Positions 23,206-34,414 of a DNA stretch of 64,000 nucleotides are shown here, piece after piece; position 1 is the stretch's first letter, and every line of letters begins with the position of its first letter. The notes below the pieces were generated by a model. It was not told where the DNA came from and did no database searches. It saw only the letters and a list, made by a program, of their open reading frames with translations. Origin of the DNA: Melampsora larici-populina 98AG31 (taxonomy: Eukaryota > Basidiomycota > Pucciniomycetes > Pucciniales > Melampsoraceae); contig NW_006768795.1 of the NCBI RefSeq assembly GCF_000204055.1, positions 797,211 through 861,210 of the forward strand, read 5' to 3'. The position numbers and the translations under genes are program-made.

Positions 23206-23243
23206 TGCTCACGTCAACGTGACACGTCTGGACAGACAAGGTG
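23206..23243 (-). repeat. right terminal inverted repeat of the Plavaka-like element
   Basis: Ends in GGACAGACAAGGTG and is followed by the AAT duplication. Reverse complement of the left repeat with five mismatches. Confidence 0.8.
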
Positions 23244-24434
23244 AATGGCTTTCAAATCAAAGGAAGAAATAAGCAAACTCACCTAAAAATATCATATACT
23301 CAGGGGGTATATTAGCAATTTGTTTTGAATACTTTACTTGTATCAGTTAAGTGGTTGATATTAATCTTTGAAACTTTGTGAATGGTTTGTCTAATTGGAT
23401 GATACACCAGCTAACTTATTCTAGGACCATGATCAAACTTAAACAACTAGAAAAATCTGATTTCATACTTGAACTTGAATCCAATTTTATGAATGACATT
23501 GAAGCCCAAGGACAAATTAAAATTTTGATCATTTCAAAAAAAAGCATTTTAAGGTCTAACATCTAAATTTTTCAAACCTGGTCCCCAAGTTAAATGTCCA
23601 GCTAGGGAGTACCTAAGACATTCTAGGAAGACCTAGAAAAATGATGGTGTTATTACCACAGAAGTTCAATTTTATTCACACTCACAAGAATTTGAAAATC
23701 CAGTGATGATACAACATACACTTATGTGCCTTGAGAAGGTCAAAAACCACTAAAAATTTAATACCATAACCTATTTTTTTATTGCAAAAGAAACCTCAAA
23801 AATTTCCAACTTCATGACTTCTGAAACCAATTACAAAATTGCAACATGTTTCTTGGCTTGACTTACCACCAATCACATACCAAAAAAACCCCGTTTTCAC
23901 ATATTTGTATAACTTTCTTACCTTATTTACTTACTTACTTCCCTCTTTGCTCTCTCTCTTTACAGAAAAAAACCCACAACCAATAATCCACATTCAGTTT
24001 CAATTGCAATCTCAGTTTCAATTTCATTTTCAATTTCAATTTCAATTTCAATTCAAGTTCAAGTTCAATTTCAATTCTGATTTCAAGTTCAAGTTCAAAG
24101 AAAAAAAAACTGTGCTATAAGTAAAACAAAAAAAAAAACAATCCCTATAATCAAAAAAATGTATACAAAACATAAAGAAAGAAACCTAAAAAAAACCTAA
24201 AAAAAAAACTCAAAATATAATATTCAAAACAAGTATCCAAAACTTTTACATTCAATCTTTCTTTTTGCTTTGCTTTTCTATTTTATTCTTTTCTCTGCTT
24301 TACTTTAATTTTCTTTTCTATTCTTTCCCTTTGCTTTCCCATTTTCTTTCCCTTTTCTTCAATTTCTCAATCTTCTTCAACTGTCTTCAATTCCTTCAAT
24401 TCCTTCAATTTTCTTCAATTTTCTTCAAATTCCC
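23244..24434. other. intergenic, AT- and pyrimidine-rich
   Basis: No supported gene. It contains the TTTCAA-type minisatellite at 23994-24100 and long T/C tracts (24250-24430) just beyond the 3' end of the eIF4E-like gene. Confidence 0.4.
23994..24100. repeat. degenerate TTTCAA / TTCAAG minisatellite
   Basis: About 17 copies of a 6-bp unit, mostly TTTCAA shifting to TTCAAG toward the right. Confidence 0.75.
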
Positions 24435-26648
24435 CTATAAATGTTTCTTATACTTAATCCCACCCACCTCATTCCCAATCTCTCTACCCAAACAACCAAT
24501 CACATCCTTAATCCAATCTTCATTAGGACTTTCACCCAATCGATTTCCCGATAACCAAATCTCAATTCGATCTCCTCTACTTCTTCTAGATCCTACTATT
24601 CCTGTAATCTTGCCTTTGTAATCGGTTTCATCTTCTATTACTCCTCCTGCTGTTAATAAAATTAAGGTTTCGAAAATTCGGTCTAGGATTGATATGTTTA
24701 ATGAGATCGTTAATCTACCTCCCTAAGATCAAAACCAAAAAATAAAATAAAAGATCAATTTCACAAATAAAAAAAATCATTCGGATTCGATTTTTGGATT
24801 TTTTGCTTTTGGATTGTTTGATTCTTTGATTTTTGGCAAATAACTCACTTTAGAATTCCAAGGATCTTCCCAAACCGGACCAACCCCAACCCTAAAGAAA
24901 TGTAAATTCTGTTGAGCCCTAAACCCAACCAATCCAATCCCACAACCCGGTTTTTCCAATCCCATCAATCCAATTCCTTTCAATCTAATTCCCATAAACT
25001 TTTTAAAACCCATTAAACTTTCACACAAGTTTTCAACCGATTCGATTCTATCAAACACAACTGACATACCAGATTGATATTCCGAAGCTTTTAATTGATT
25101 TGATTTCATACTATTACTATTACTACTACTACTTGATGGTATAGTTAATGAAGAGTCTGAAAAAAATAATCGCCAGGAACTTTGTAGTGGGTATCCTGAT
25201 TGAATGGGGTTTGGGATGGATTTTAGAGTCCTTTTGATGGAGAGTTGGTCATTTAGGGGTAAACTTTCAAGCTTGGAAATTATTTTAGATAGTACTGAAC
25301 TCGAATCGATTTTGAGAAGATCATCTGAAACCGTCTTAGAACTCGGTATAGTTTCTTGATTAGTAGTTTTTAGTTGGTCCGGTACAGATGAATGGACCGA
25401 TAAAGATTTCATATGGTTGACTTTCTTATTCATCTTATTCTCATTCGATCTTGTTTCTTCCTTCGGTAAATTCCCATCTGCTTTTCCATTCTCATCAAGT
25501 TTCAACCCCGCTTTTAAATCATTCAAGGAGTTTGGAATAGGTCGATCAGCTTCTGGCTCATTGATAATGTTAGATCTCGTGGCTTCTGTTGCATTGGGTG
25601 GTGAATCAGTAATCGGATTAGACTTTGAACTTTTCCTTCTACCTCCTCTAGAAGATCTAGTCTTAATAGGTTTACTTCCATTCTCATTCATTTGATCCAA
25701 TACTTGTGTTTGTTTCTGTACTTGTGATGGTGGTTCATGATCAATTAAACTTATATTAGAACTCGTATCACTTCCTGACCTATTCCGATTTCGAGTTACT
25801 TCATCTTCAATTCCTTTTGATAATTTTCGTGGTGGTGATAAACTTGTTTTAACTTGACTTGGATCTGGATTATTGGTTCCTATCATCGAATTCGTGATCG
25901 GTTTACAAATCGTATTAGGTGAGTTTGAAGTTTGGATCGCATTCGGATTGGATTTCTGACTCGGATTAGGTAATCCTGGTGGTGCTATGTTCATCGTTCT
26001 GAATCCAACTTTGAGTTCCTCATCAAATTGTACATTCAAAGTATGATCAATGTGAATCAAGTTATGAGAACAGTGTGAAATGGTTGATTGAATACGCGGT
26101 TGATGGTTGATGGTTGGTTTGGACGCATACAATCAGTCAGTCCAAATCCGATCAACGGATCATCCAAGGTAAGGTAGATGAATATATGCGGATAACCGTG
26201 TGGGGTGGGTGAATGTATGCGAGAAGAGAAGATCATTAACAGTTGGAGAATAATGATGATCGAGATCGAGATCGAGTGGATGATTAAAGAATCAGAAACG
26301 GTAAGACAGATGATTAAGCCAAACTGAAACTCAAACAGATGACTTACGTTCTAGATTAGAATTAGAAGTTCTTGAAGTTAACTTTTGATGAATTGAAGTG
26401 GTACTAGTAGAAGAAGCAGGAGAATTAGATGAATGAGGTGGTTGTTGTTGTTGAGATCTTGCTTGTTCGGTAAACCTTTCGATAGCATGTAAGGCAGCTT
26501 GAATATGATTAGTATTACTATTACTAGTTTTTGTGGTATGATGAGCGGTGATGTTAGTTGAATTGATAGTTGAGATTGGAGTTGAAGTTGAAATGGTGAT
26601 TGGATTGAGATGATGATGATGATGATGATTTTGATTTTTGTTATTCAT
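24435..26648 (-). CDS. eIF4E-family cap-binding protein with long disordered N-terminus, 574 aa
   Basis: eIF4E proteins bind the mRNA 5' cap; canonical members recruit eIF4G, others repress or specialise translation. Exons 26648-26348, 25984-24849 and 24722-24435; phases close to 575 codons. Residues 1-360 are low complexity (His/Asn/Ser/Thr/Pro-rich, starting MNNKNQNHHHHHH). The domain begins at about residue 364: YPLQSSWRLFFSD, SVVFDRIESVENLCESL, LHFFRVGVGPVWEDPWNSK, then in exon 3 GGRLTISLNISILDRIFETL and GIVGSRRSRGDRIEIWLS. The WEDP Trp of the cap pocket is kept. The first cap Trp seems replaced by Tyr (SEYQSG), and the Trp of VExFW, which contacts eIF4G and 4E-BPs, is replaced (VENLC). 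This fits a non-canonical (4EHP-like) member. The first intron (361 nt) was placed by phase and is the weakest part. Confidence 0.8.
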
Positions 26649-27334
26649 TGTTGTGGATCAGATTGGATGGTATCTTGGATTAGATTGTGAAGTGTTAAGC
26701 TGATGGTATGTAGTTTTGTAGTTTTTTGATGGCGATTGAGAACAGAATGAAATGAATGAAAGTGTTTGTTTGTTTGTTTACTTTAAATGGATAGAAGAAC
26801 AATCAAATCAAGAAGAACCCATTGACTTTCTTCTTCCTATTAAAGCTACTCAATCAATTTCAACCAAATCAATAGATCAGCAATACAAATACTATCAAAC
26901 TATCAACTACACACTAACTTACAACTACAACACATAACCCTGTACAAACTTCTACCCTCTTCCAAGATCCACTTTGTACTTATCTTGATTCTTAAGCTGT
27001 GCTCTTTTTAAGCTTAATTTCAGAAATCATATCTGGGTCATAACTCACTCTCTGTGTGGTTGTAGAAAATCATTTCCACAATCAATCTTTGTATGTAAAC
27101 CAAATCTAATCACAGAGATCTTATGTGTAGATACCTGAACATAGCCTTAAGATCATCCATTCTTGATCACACCACAGGAATTATCAAGGGCACATTCACT
27201 TAAGTAATTTCCAACCAGAAATCACATTCTGTAAATTTTTTAAATGCAAAAATGAAACATGCACCACCAAAATAGACACTTTAAATTTTGCAGAATGTGA
27301 TTTCTCACCAGAAATGGCTTAAGTGAACATGTCC

Positions 27335-27434
27335 TAAGTCTGAAACCCAAGTGAGCAGAGTCATGGTGACCAGGTCTGTGACTTTCTTCAATTGTGGATC
27401 TTCTTTGCCCCAGGTTTGCCATAGGTTTGCTAGC
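27335..27434 (-). repeat. dispersed repeat R1, inverted copy
   Basis: The reverse complement contains GCAAACCTATGGCAAACCTG, then GAAGAAAGTCACAGACCTGG, matching the two direct copies at 27647 and 28041. Confidence 0.65.
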
Positions 27435-27646
27435 TCACCTTAAGTTGCCCTCAAGTTGTCCAATACATATGCAACTTATACAGTACCACATATGTAGTGA
27501 AGCTCATGGCAAAAGAAACCCCAGAAGACGTTGTAAGAGATATCCTCTTCAGTAGACATAGTTAGTTGACAGTGCAATACATGACATCAAAAGCACTTTA
27601 AAGTTAAAAATCAATAAATATAACAAAAGGGTAGCTTGAGGGAAGC

Positions 27647-27752
27647 CAGCAAACCTATGGCAAACAAGATCCACCCTTGAAGAAAGTCACAGACTTGGTC
27701 ACCCCTACTTTGCTCAATCAAGTTCCACACTTAATAATTCCTGTGGTGTCAT
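27647..27752 (+). repeat. dispersed repeat R1, direct copy 1
   Basis: Begins AGCAAACCTATGGCAAACAA and ends with TTAATAATTCCTGTGGTG; about 80 percent like the other copies by eye. Confidence 0.65.
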
Positions 27753-28040
27753 TCAGTAAGCCCAAGAAAGCACAGAACTAGTGACCATTGAACGGGTCAA
27801 TCACCAAGTTCATCATCAAACACAAAATCAGGTCTTGAATCCGATAAGCTCTGAAATAAAAAAGAAGTCAAGTCAAAATCAATTTCAAACCACAGAAGGC
27901 AATCACAATTCACATTCCACAAATTCTTGCATCAAAGGCAAGGCTATATCCAATCAGCATGGCCTTGAGACTCTGGACATGGAAAAAAGCAAGATCAAAC
28001 AGCTCACTGTGAGTTTGTTGCTATAGAACAGCTGGAGGTG

Positions 28041-28150
28041 GGCTAGCAAACCTATGGCAAACAAGATCTGTGATTGAAGAAAATGGTGGACCTGGTCACC
28101 ACAACTTTGCTCAATCAGGTTTCACACTTAATGATTCCCGTGGTGGATCA
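28041..28150 (+). repeat. dispersed repeat R1, direct copy 2
   Basis: Same start AGCAAACCTATGGCAAACAA, and end TTAATGATTCCCGTGGTGG. With the other two copies it suggests a small non-autonomous element or local rearrangement. Confidence 0.65.
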
Positions 28151-28858
28151 TTAACTCACAACCCTTCAAAACAAAAAAAAAGCTGTTCCGTATTCAATCC
28201 GGTTTATAAACCCTTACCATCTCCACAATCACATTCATGTTTAGTAAGTTTTGTTTTACATTTCATCAGACAATTCAAAATAAATTCACTTCTGTCAAAA
28301 CACCTTTAATATCCACAACCAAAAGTAATATGTATCACAAGATTTCACATCTTCAATAAATTAGGTTTAAAAAAATCTGCTTTCAAGTCAATCACATATA
28401 CCAGTCTCAAACAAGAAAGAACCAAATCAATAATGATAATCTTGAACCAAAAGCCTATAAAAAACATGTTAACATCTTACAAAGTTAGAAAGATTTATAT
28501 ATCATTAGGTAAGAAAAAACTCTAGAACAAAGAAGAATCAATGAAAGGTACATAAGTTATTTTTCACTTTCAACAGAAATGTGCTCAACTCAAAAATTAT
28601 TATAGTTTCAAATAACCATCTTCTTTCAACTTCTTTTCAATCTTCTACACATTTCCTTTCTTTTTCATCCAAATCATATTAAACCAATCCCCAAAAAAAG
28701 AAACCTTACATCTTGATACTTCAAGATTATAATCGACTACCAAACCCACCTCTATACACAAACCTTTCAATTTCTCTAGTATTAACCTACAAAAAAATTC
28801 ATCAAAACCCAATCAATCCATCAGAACAATTGATTTATTCAAAGTCATGAGAAAGAAA

Positions 28859-30953
28859 TCAAAACTTAACATATTCTTCTCCAAGTTCATGTATATCAAT
28901 CACACCTAACAATCTTAAACAAATCTCAATTTCCTCCCTCAAGATCTTACAAACCTTTTCCACTCCTTTTTCTCCCCAAATCAAACTATACAATGGTCTA
29001 AGGATTCCGACCCAAACCAAGTAAAGAAATCCAAAAAACCAAAATCATGAACCTGATCTTATTCAAAATTAAAACCACTTGACTAAATGTAATGAAAAAC
29101 CAACTCACAATCTACCTAACCCAACAGCTTTAACACCAAGTGCCAAAGCTTTAACCACATCATTCCCACCCCTAATGCCTCCATCTAACCAAACCTCAGT
29201 TCCACTTACCTCAATCAAATTCGGATAAAGCGTTTTGAATTCAATTAAAGTTTCAATAGAAGAAGAAGTCGAATCTAATTGTCTACCACCATGATTTGAA
29301 AGATAGATGTACTTGAAATTCATTGAGATCGATTTCAGTATATCTGAAGAGGTTTGAATTCCTTTGATAATAATGGGTAAATGGGTCATCTTTTGAATCG
29401 CACTTGCGTCTTCCCACTAGGTTTGGTTTAGAAAAATTCGATTTAGTTGGTTGGTTTATGATTTGGATGATTTTTTCAAAAATTACTTACAGTTAGACTT
29501 GAATCGATATAACTAATTCCCAGAAACACATCGTCTTAAGCTTCATTGTCATCGTCACATCAAATCAAGAGTTTCTGTGAAAACAACACAAACCTAGCAA
29601 GAGCACTCGAAACACTCTGTTCACCTCCAATCCTGACTTTTAATCTTTCATCTCGTGTTCGTTTACCAGGAATCGGAGCATCAACAGTTAAGACGATGGC
29701 TTTATAATCGGCTTTTTCGATTCTTTTGATCAGTTCTTTTGTCTTTGATCTATCTTTATTTACATAGAGCTAGAAGTAAAAAGAAAAGTTGATCAGTGTT
29801 CTAGGCTTTTGTTTTGGATTTTGGGCGTTATGGAATGGTGTATTGTTTTAGATCTTGGAAAGAATTTTGGTATTGATGATATGTAGATTAAAAAAGTGGT
29901 AAAAAAGTGGTATTACTAACTTGGTAGAATAAAACTTGACCTGGTTCTTTACATTCAGCTAACTCTTCAAGTGTACAAGAAGCATTCGAACTAACCTGTC
30001 AACCAAAAAAACCAAAAACTCACTTCAATAATCAATCAACAAAACACAACCCAATATATAAAGAAAAAACCGAAAAACTTTAAATCAAAAAATAATCAAA
30101 AGATTCAAATCATGATCTAAATCTTTTCGCTCACAATATAAATTATTCCAAACTTTGCAGCCACTCTAACAAAGTTTTTTTCACCATCAAGATGAGCTAG
30201 TTTAGCTAATGCAGCAGGAGCAATAAAGAAAGGTAAGCTAGAAGTAAAGTTACATAAGTGAGTAGAAAGCTTTAGATTTGATGTTGAAACGTTTCTTAAT
30301 ACTCTTGGTCTGAATTTAATTAAATTCCAGTCTGATTGATTACGATTGACTGTGATTTCTTGATTTGCTGCTGATTTATAATAAGCTATTTGTTTCCAAA
30401 AAAAAAGTTAAGGAGATGGGGTTATGAATCAGTAAAGAAGTTACAAAGAGTTGAGGTCCATGGTTAGGAAAATAAAATCTTACCCCATGCTTTTGGTTTT
30501 AACGTTTTTTCTGCTAATTCTTCAATCTCATTTAAATCTAAAACTTGTGAAAGATCAGGTGTTTCTATTACTATTTGATGTTTCTTCAGATTTGTATCAT
30601 TTTTAGGTATCTTTAGAACTTCTTCAATTTCTCCAATGTTTTGGTTTGGATTTAAAGTGTTTAATAGATTGACGGAATGTACATTATCAAACGCTTGGGT
30701 TGCATCTTTACCTGCATATCTTAAAATTACTTCTGATCCACCTGGATGCTGTATGTACATATATGAAAAAAATGAAATACATTAGCTTGTTTTAAAAGTT
30801 TAGTAAGACTGGAAAGAAAGATGAAAAAAAATGATTGACTTCATCGAGAAATGTGGTAAAATCGTAAACTCGATCATGGATTACAGTCCAACAACTCGTT
30901 CGATGATTATGTTGAAGAAGTTCTTCTTTTGAAACCTTCTTGACTTTTGTCAT
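28859..30953 (-). CDS. L-lactate dehydrogenase (flavocytochrome b2 type), 449 aa, 8 exons
   Basis: This enzyme oxidises L-lactate (or a related 2-hydroxy acid) to the keto acid with FMN and passes electrons to its own cytochrome b5-like heme and on to cytochrome c. Exons: 30953-30840, 30748-30484, 30385-30135, 29995-29921, 29769-29594, 29512-29491, 29416-29109, 28997-28859; all phases close to 450 codons. Residues 1-75 form the b5-like domain, with the heme ligands at His39 (EHPGG) and His62 (NVHS). The FMN barrel shows FIAPAALAKLAH, VLTVDAPIPGKR, IIIKGIQTS (Lys319), LSNHGGRQLD (catalytic His343, Arg346) and VWLDGGIRGG. Exon 6 is only 22 nt. No mitochondrial presequence is visible and the protein is shorter than yeast Cyb2 (591 aa), so it may be cytosolic or have another upstream exon. 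The first donor is GTCAAT, a weak site. Confidence 0.88.
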
Positions 30954-32482
30954 TTTCCGATTTTCTTTTTCAAACGATTGTTTATTAATCGTTTTTTACC
31001 ATTCAACTTTATATCAAAACACCATTCCAGATTCCACAGGTCGTCACTGACACGAGGGTATTGGTAAATTGGTTTTACCGGTGTGCTCGGCTTTTGGTCT
31101 TCCGACACAGCCTATAAATCTTGTGCGAGAGCAAGAGTTCTTTTTGATTCTGGTTCAATCAAATTCATTGAGACATTAACTTATGAGCTTCATTTGATTT
31201 GGAAATACAAACTAAACACCTACATATTGAGATTGTTGAAAGTTACTGACCTATAAACTATTAAAAACTACTTACGATCAAAGTAAAAAAAGAATAATCG
31301 AATTGGTTGAAGACTGGAACAACCTATGCTCAAAAGTCTTCAAGAAGAAAGGGTAATGAGATTTGAAGATCAAAGTGTTTTTTTTGGTAAATACGAAAAG
31401 AAGTTCGGTTATCATTTCACTACCGATGACCGAGATGGAGTTCGGATTTCGGAGGTGACTCGATGACAAATCACTCACAGAATACGAACGCGAAAGAAAA
31501 TGAACTTCATCCCTTGATCATGATCAACAATCAAGTTTTCTCTTGGATATCTGATGAGTTACTCTACATATGATATGCCTTTGATGGAATTCAAAAAAGA
31601 TTTTCAACTTGAAGAATGCCCTTCTATTTGGGTCAAAGATTTTAAGGGCAAAATTTGTAACTGTATCGTGTATGAGACCAGAGAGCTGAACCAAGCTTAA
31701 AGCGTGTTGGCTTCACACAAGTTCAAGTTGATCCTTACAAAAACATTTAACACAAGACACAGCTTGCCATAATTTCACCAAACCAGAAGATCAAAAAGTA
31801 AATATATAGAGAGGTGACCACATATCCATAACCAAGAGAACTAGCTTCATGGTGAGCACCTCCATGATGACAAACATATGACATTCTGGTGCAAATTCAA
31901 TTGTTATATCTTGATATTCTGTGTTTGTCTTATGAATTTCGCAAGAATTGGTTTCCTGAAACATTGTTGAAATCAATCCCCAGATCACCCAATAGGCTTG
32001 TGATCAATCAGAATCTGTTTGATTCCAATATATATGGACAAATGATATTTTCTAGACAACTTGGAATGTTAATAGGGTAGACAGCTGAGCTGGTAGTTAT
32101 GTAGGCTTGAAATCACACAACAGATTGTTCTGCAGTGTTGCCATTGGTTGATATAATTTTTTAAAAATCCTCTTGATTTTGCTCATATATATCTGTGATA
32201 TCAGTTATTCATTCACTAAAGACAATGACAAACTGCAATGTCCGACTTATGACAAAGTTTTAGTGTATTCCTTTGTTCTCTTTAGAGCTTTGGAATCCGT
32301 TCCAAAATCAAGGTGTTATGTTGTCATAATGGGTTAAGCAACCAAGATTTGTTCTGATCTGATATGTTGGAATTCTAATCACGAAACTGGCCCATGGGTG
32401 CGCTGCGATTAGATCAGCGCTCACCCTCCTTGACCGCGTTTTAAGTTCAAAATCCCAACCAGTCACGGTGTTTTAAGTTGCC
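30954..32482. other. intergenic; no supported gene
   Basis: 1.5 kb between the divergently arranged lactate dehydrogenase and secreted-protein genes. Short frames on both strands (for example 31278-31478) show nothing recognisable. Confidence 0.4.
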
Positions 32483-32489
32483 TATAAAA
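32483..32489 (+). promoter_or_regulatory. TATA box of the secreted-protein gene
   Basis: TATAAAA located 139 bp upstream of the ATG at 32628, a normal distance for a fungal gene with a short leader. Confidence 0.5.
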
Positions 32490-32627
32490 CTGCCTCTACA
32501 AGAGATGAAGATTGTCTAGGCCAGATATCAGCTGTCAATTCAAGCCCTATTTCCTCTTCAAAGGATCTTATCTCCCCAGATTCCAACGATACTCGACGGG
32601 GACGCCCTTTCATTTCTGTTGCCAACT

Positions 32628-33373
32628 ATGACCGCTTTGATCAAAACTTTGTTCTTGATCGCGGCCTTGACTTATGGTGTGGCTTCAACCACCGTCGCAG
32701 CTCCTTCTTGTCAAGCGTATCACTCTGTCGATGCTGGCGAATGTCGCAGGTCAGTGATGCTCTGAATTGTAATGTGATGGGTGGTTTGGTTTCTCACCGA
32801 TTGCTGATCCTTTACACACATTCAATTGCTTCGCATGTGTTTAACCCAGTGCGCTCGCATCTTATCAAACCGACAACGAGGGTTTGATTATTCAAAACCA
32901 AACAAGTAGTCAAAAATCCTGCTTTGGATGTCTGGTGAGAATTTCAATTCGTTCACATGGACCTTTAGCAGAAGATTTTTCTTTTGAAAAGTATTCGAGA
33001 ATAGGTTAGGGATGATAATTTTTGTTTTTATGTTCGTAGATCAAATTTGAAACCAGCTTAGGTGACAATCTCAGGTTGTAAGTGACCCATTTACAAATAA
33101 TAGTAAAAAGAACAAATGCTGAGATCCTGGAGTCCTTGACCTCAGCTCTGCGGAAGGTGCTGAGGAAGCCTTGGTTCTTATCATGAACGAGTGTAATGAA
33201 GGGGTATTTAAATTTTTGATGTTGTTGTCCAATTTTCGCGATGCTGAACTTTGTATTGATTTTGTTCCTTCTAGTATGGCTCTGTCACAATACCTGAGCT
33301 TCTTGTTCCTGGCCGGCGCATAGTTCCTACAGTACTTTCAGTTGAGGAAGGGTCTGGTGAAATATGCAATTAA
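32628..33373 (+). CDS. small secreted cysteine-rich protein, 133 aa, 5 exons
   Basis: Exons 32628-32749, 32850-32934, 33040-33077, 33146-33203 and 33275-33373; every junction is GT/AG and the phases close to 134 codons. Residues 1-24 are a clear signal peptide (MTALIKTLFLIAALTYGVAS). The mature part has six cysteines at positions 28, 39, 65, 68, 98 and 132, including a C-F-G-C pair, so three disulfides are likely. No transmembrane segment and no known enzyme motif. Small secreted Cys-rich proteins of this kind are abundant in rust fungi and many are candidate effectors that act in the plant apoplast or cell; that role is inference. A TATA box lies upstream at 32483. Confidence 0.8.
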
Positions 33374-34289
33374 GGTTACTTGACCAAATTGACAATTTTC
33401 TCAGATACAAAAATCCGGAGCTGTTAATGAAAAGGAAAATAATCATTACAACTTCAAATCATTGGCGGTTTCATTTGGGCTGATTGCTCCTTTCATAAAA
33501 ATCATTCTTCAACAAGGGTTTCAATACCGCTTCATTTATACCTCAACTTAATCAGATATCTGGCGCGTCTTTCTTTGAGAACGCCATCTGTCAATACAAT
33601 TGGCTCAAATATTATCAGCGCCCGAGGTGTCCCGAATGCCTTCATGAGCACAAATGTTACTGGTATTGCGTTCAAGAGCGTGTTTGAGTAGCACGACAGT
33701 TGCGCTGCGCCTACGATGCCCCCCAAAAAGATTTTTGCAACCGGTCGTTGAACTTGTGAGCAGCGCATCGCACCGGTCGATCGTGTTGCTGAAAGTCGAG
33801 GTCTTGCTCTCCCCGTCAACCAAAGCCGGGGAAGAGCTTACGTTCTGATCACCAGTTCAAGTCTGTTGGAACTTTGTGGTGCGGTGCAATGATAAGTTTT
33901 CTCCCTGACTCTCTTTTCTTCCTCGGATGGAATTAATAAAGTCGATTTTCTGAGTTGAAATTGAAGCTAGAGAAGTTGCCATTCTCGGTTGTCTTCCCCA
34001 CCGCATCACACCTGATAGATAGCTTTAGAGACCCTTATCGCCGAACATCTCTCGATGTGATCAACAGTCTCATCGAAGGAATTCTATGCGGGGGTATGGT
34101 CTTTGTTTATTTTTGTGGATTCGCTTGACTCCAACGAAAGATCAAGAGGCAGTGACAAGGTACCATGAAATCGACCTCGACTACTGATCCTTCCCAACCA
34201 CCTTGAGCTCAATCGAACCAAGCGAGTCTTTGAAATATGAGAGGAACTCGGACGATTTGACTGTTTTCTAGCCTTGGACCTCGAATACC
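33374..34289. other. intergenic; contains repeated motif shared with 36.2-36.6 kb
   Basis: No supported gene; the overlapping frames at 33532-33848 on both strands look like shadows of a GC-richer patch. The string CCGCATCACACCTGA near 34000 recurs near 36320 and, in weaker form, near 36500, showing that the flanks were duplicated along with the RlpA-like genes. Confidence 0.4.
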
Positions 34290-34296
34290 TATAAAT
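34290..34296 (+). promoter_or_regulatory. TATA box of RlpA-like gene A
   Basis: TATAAAT located 119 bp upstream of the ATG at 34415. The surrounding sequence, including a C/T-rich initiator stretch, is shared with the second gene of the pair. Confidence 0.5.
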
Positions 34297-34414
34297 TGAG
34301 TGCTAAAAGTCAGATCATCTCTTCACCTCCACTCATCTCTTTTCAAGCCTTTTTCAAAATAACCTGAGCAACCTCATTTTTGAGTCTCATCATAAAAATC
34401 TTTTTATACGAAAA

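Larger units (their letters stand above)
14298..23243. mobile_element. 8.9-kb Plavaka/CACTA-like DNA transposon
   Basis: The element is defined by 38-bp terminal inverted repeats (14298-14335 and 23206-23243; 33 of 38 positions match; both outer ends read CACCTTGTCTGTCC) and by the trinucleotide AAT directly outside both ends (14295-14297 and 23244-23246), a 3-bp target duplication as in CACTA-type elements. It carries a large transposase gene on the minus strand and two related accessory genes that point inward from the two ends. The transposase has one in-frame stop, so the element is probably immobile or depends on another copy. Confidence 0.85.
26649..28858. other. 2.2-kb intergenic region with a repeat family
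   Basis: No supported gene. It holds three copies of a roughly 105-bp repeat (two direct, one inverted, listed separately). The short frame at 27781-28026 lies between repeat copies and looks fortuitous. Confidence 0.45.

Noticed and set aside
29525..29593. Acceptor after GCTTAAG for exon 6 of the lactate dehydrogenase gene
   Set aside because: The phase does not match exon 5; the later GGGAATTAG acceptor keeps the frame and gives the family-like SYIDSSLT.
33532..33848. Overlapping frames on both strands
   Set aside because: Mutually overlapping, no motif, no splice support; they reflect a GC-richer patch.
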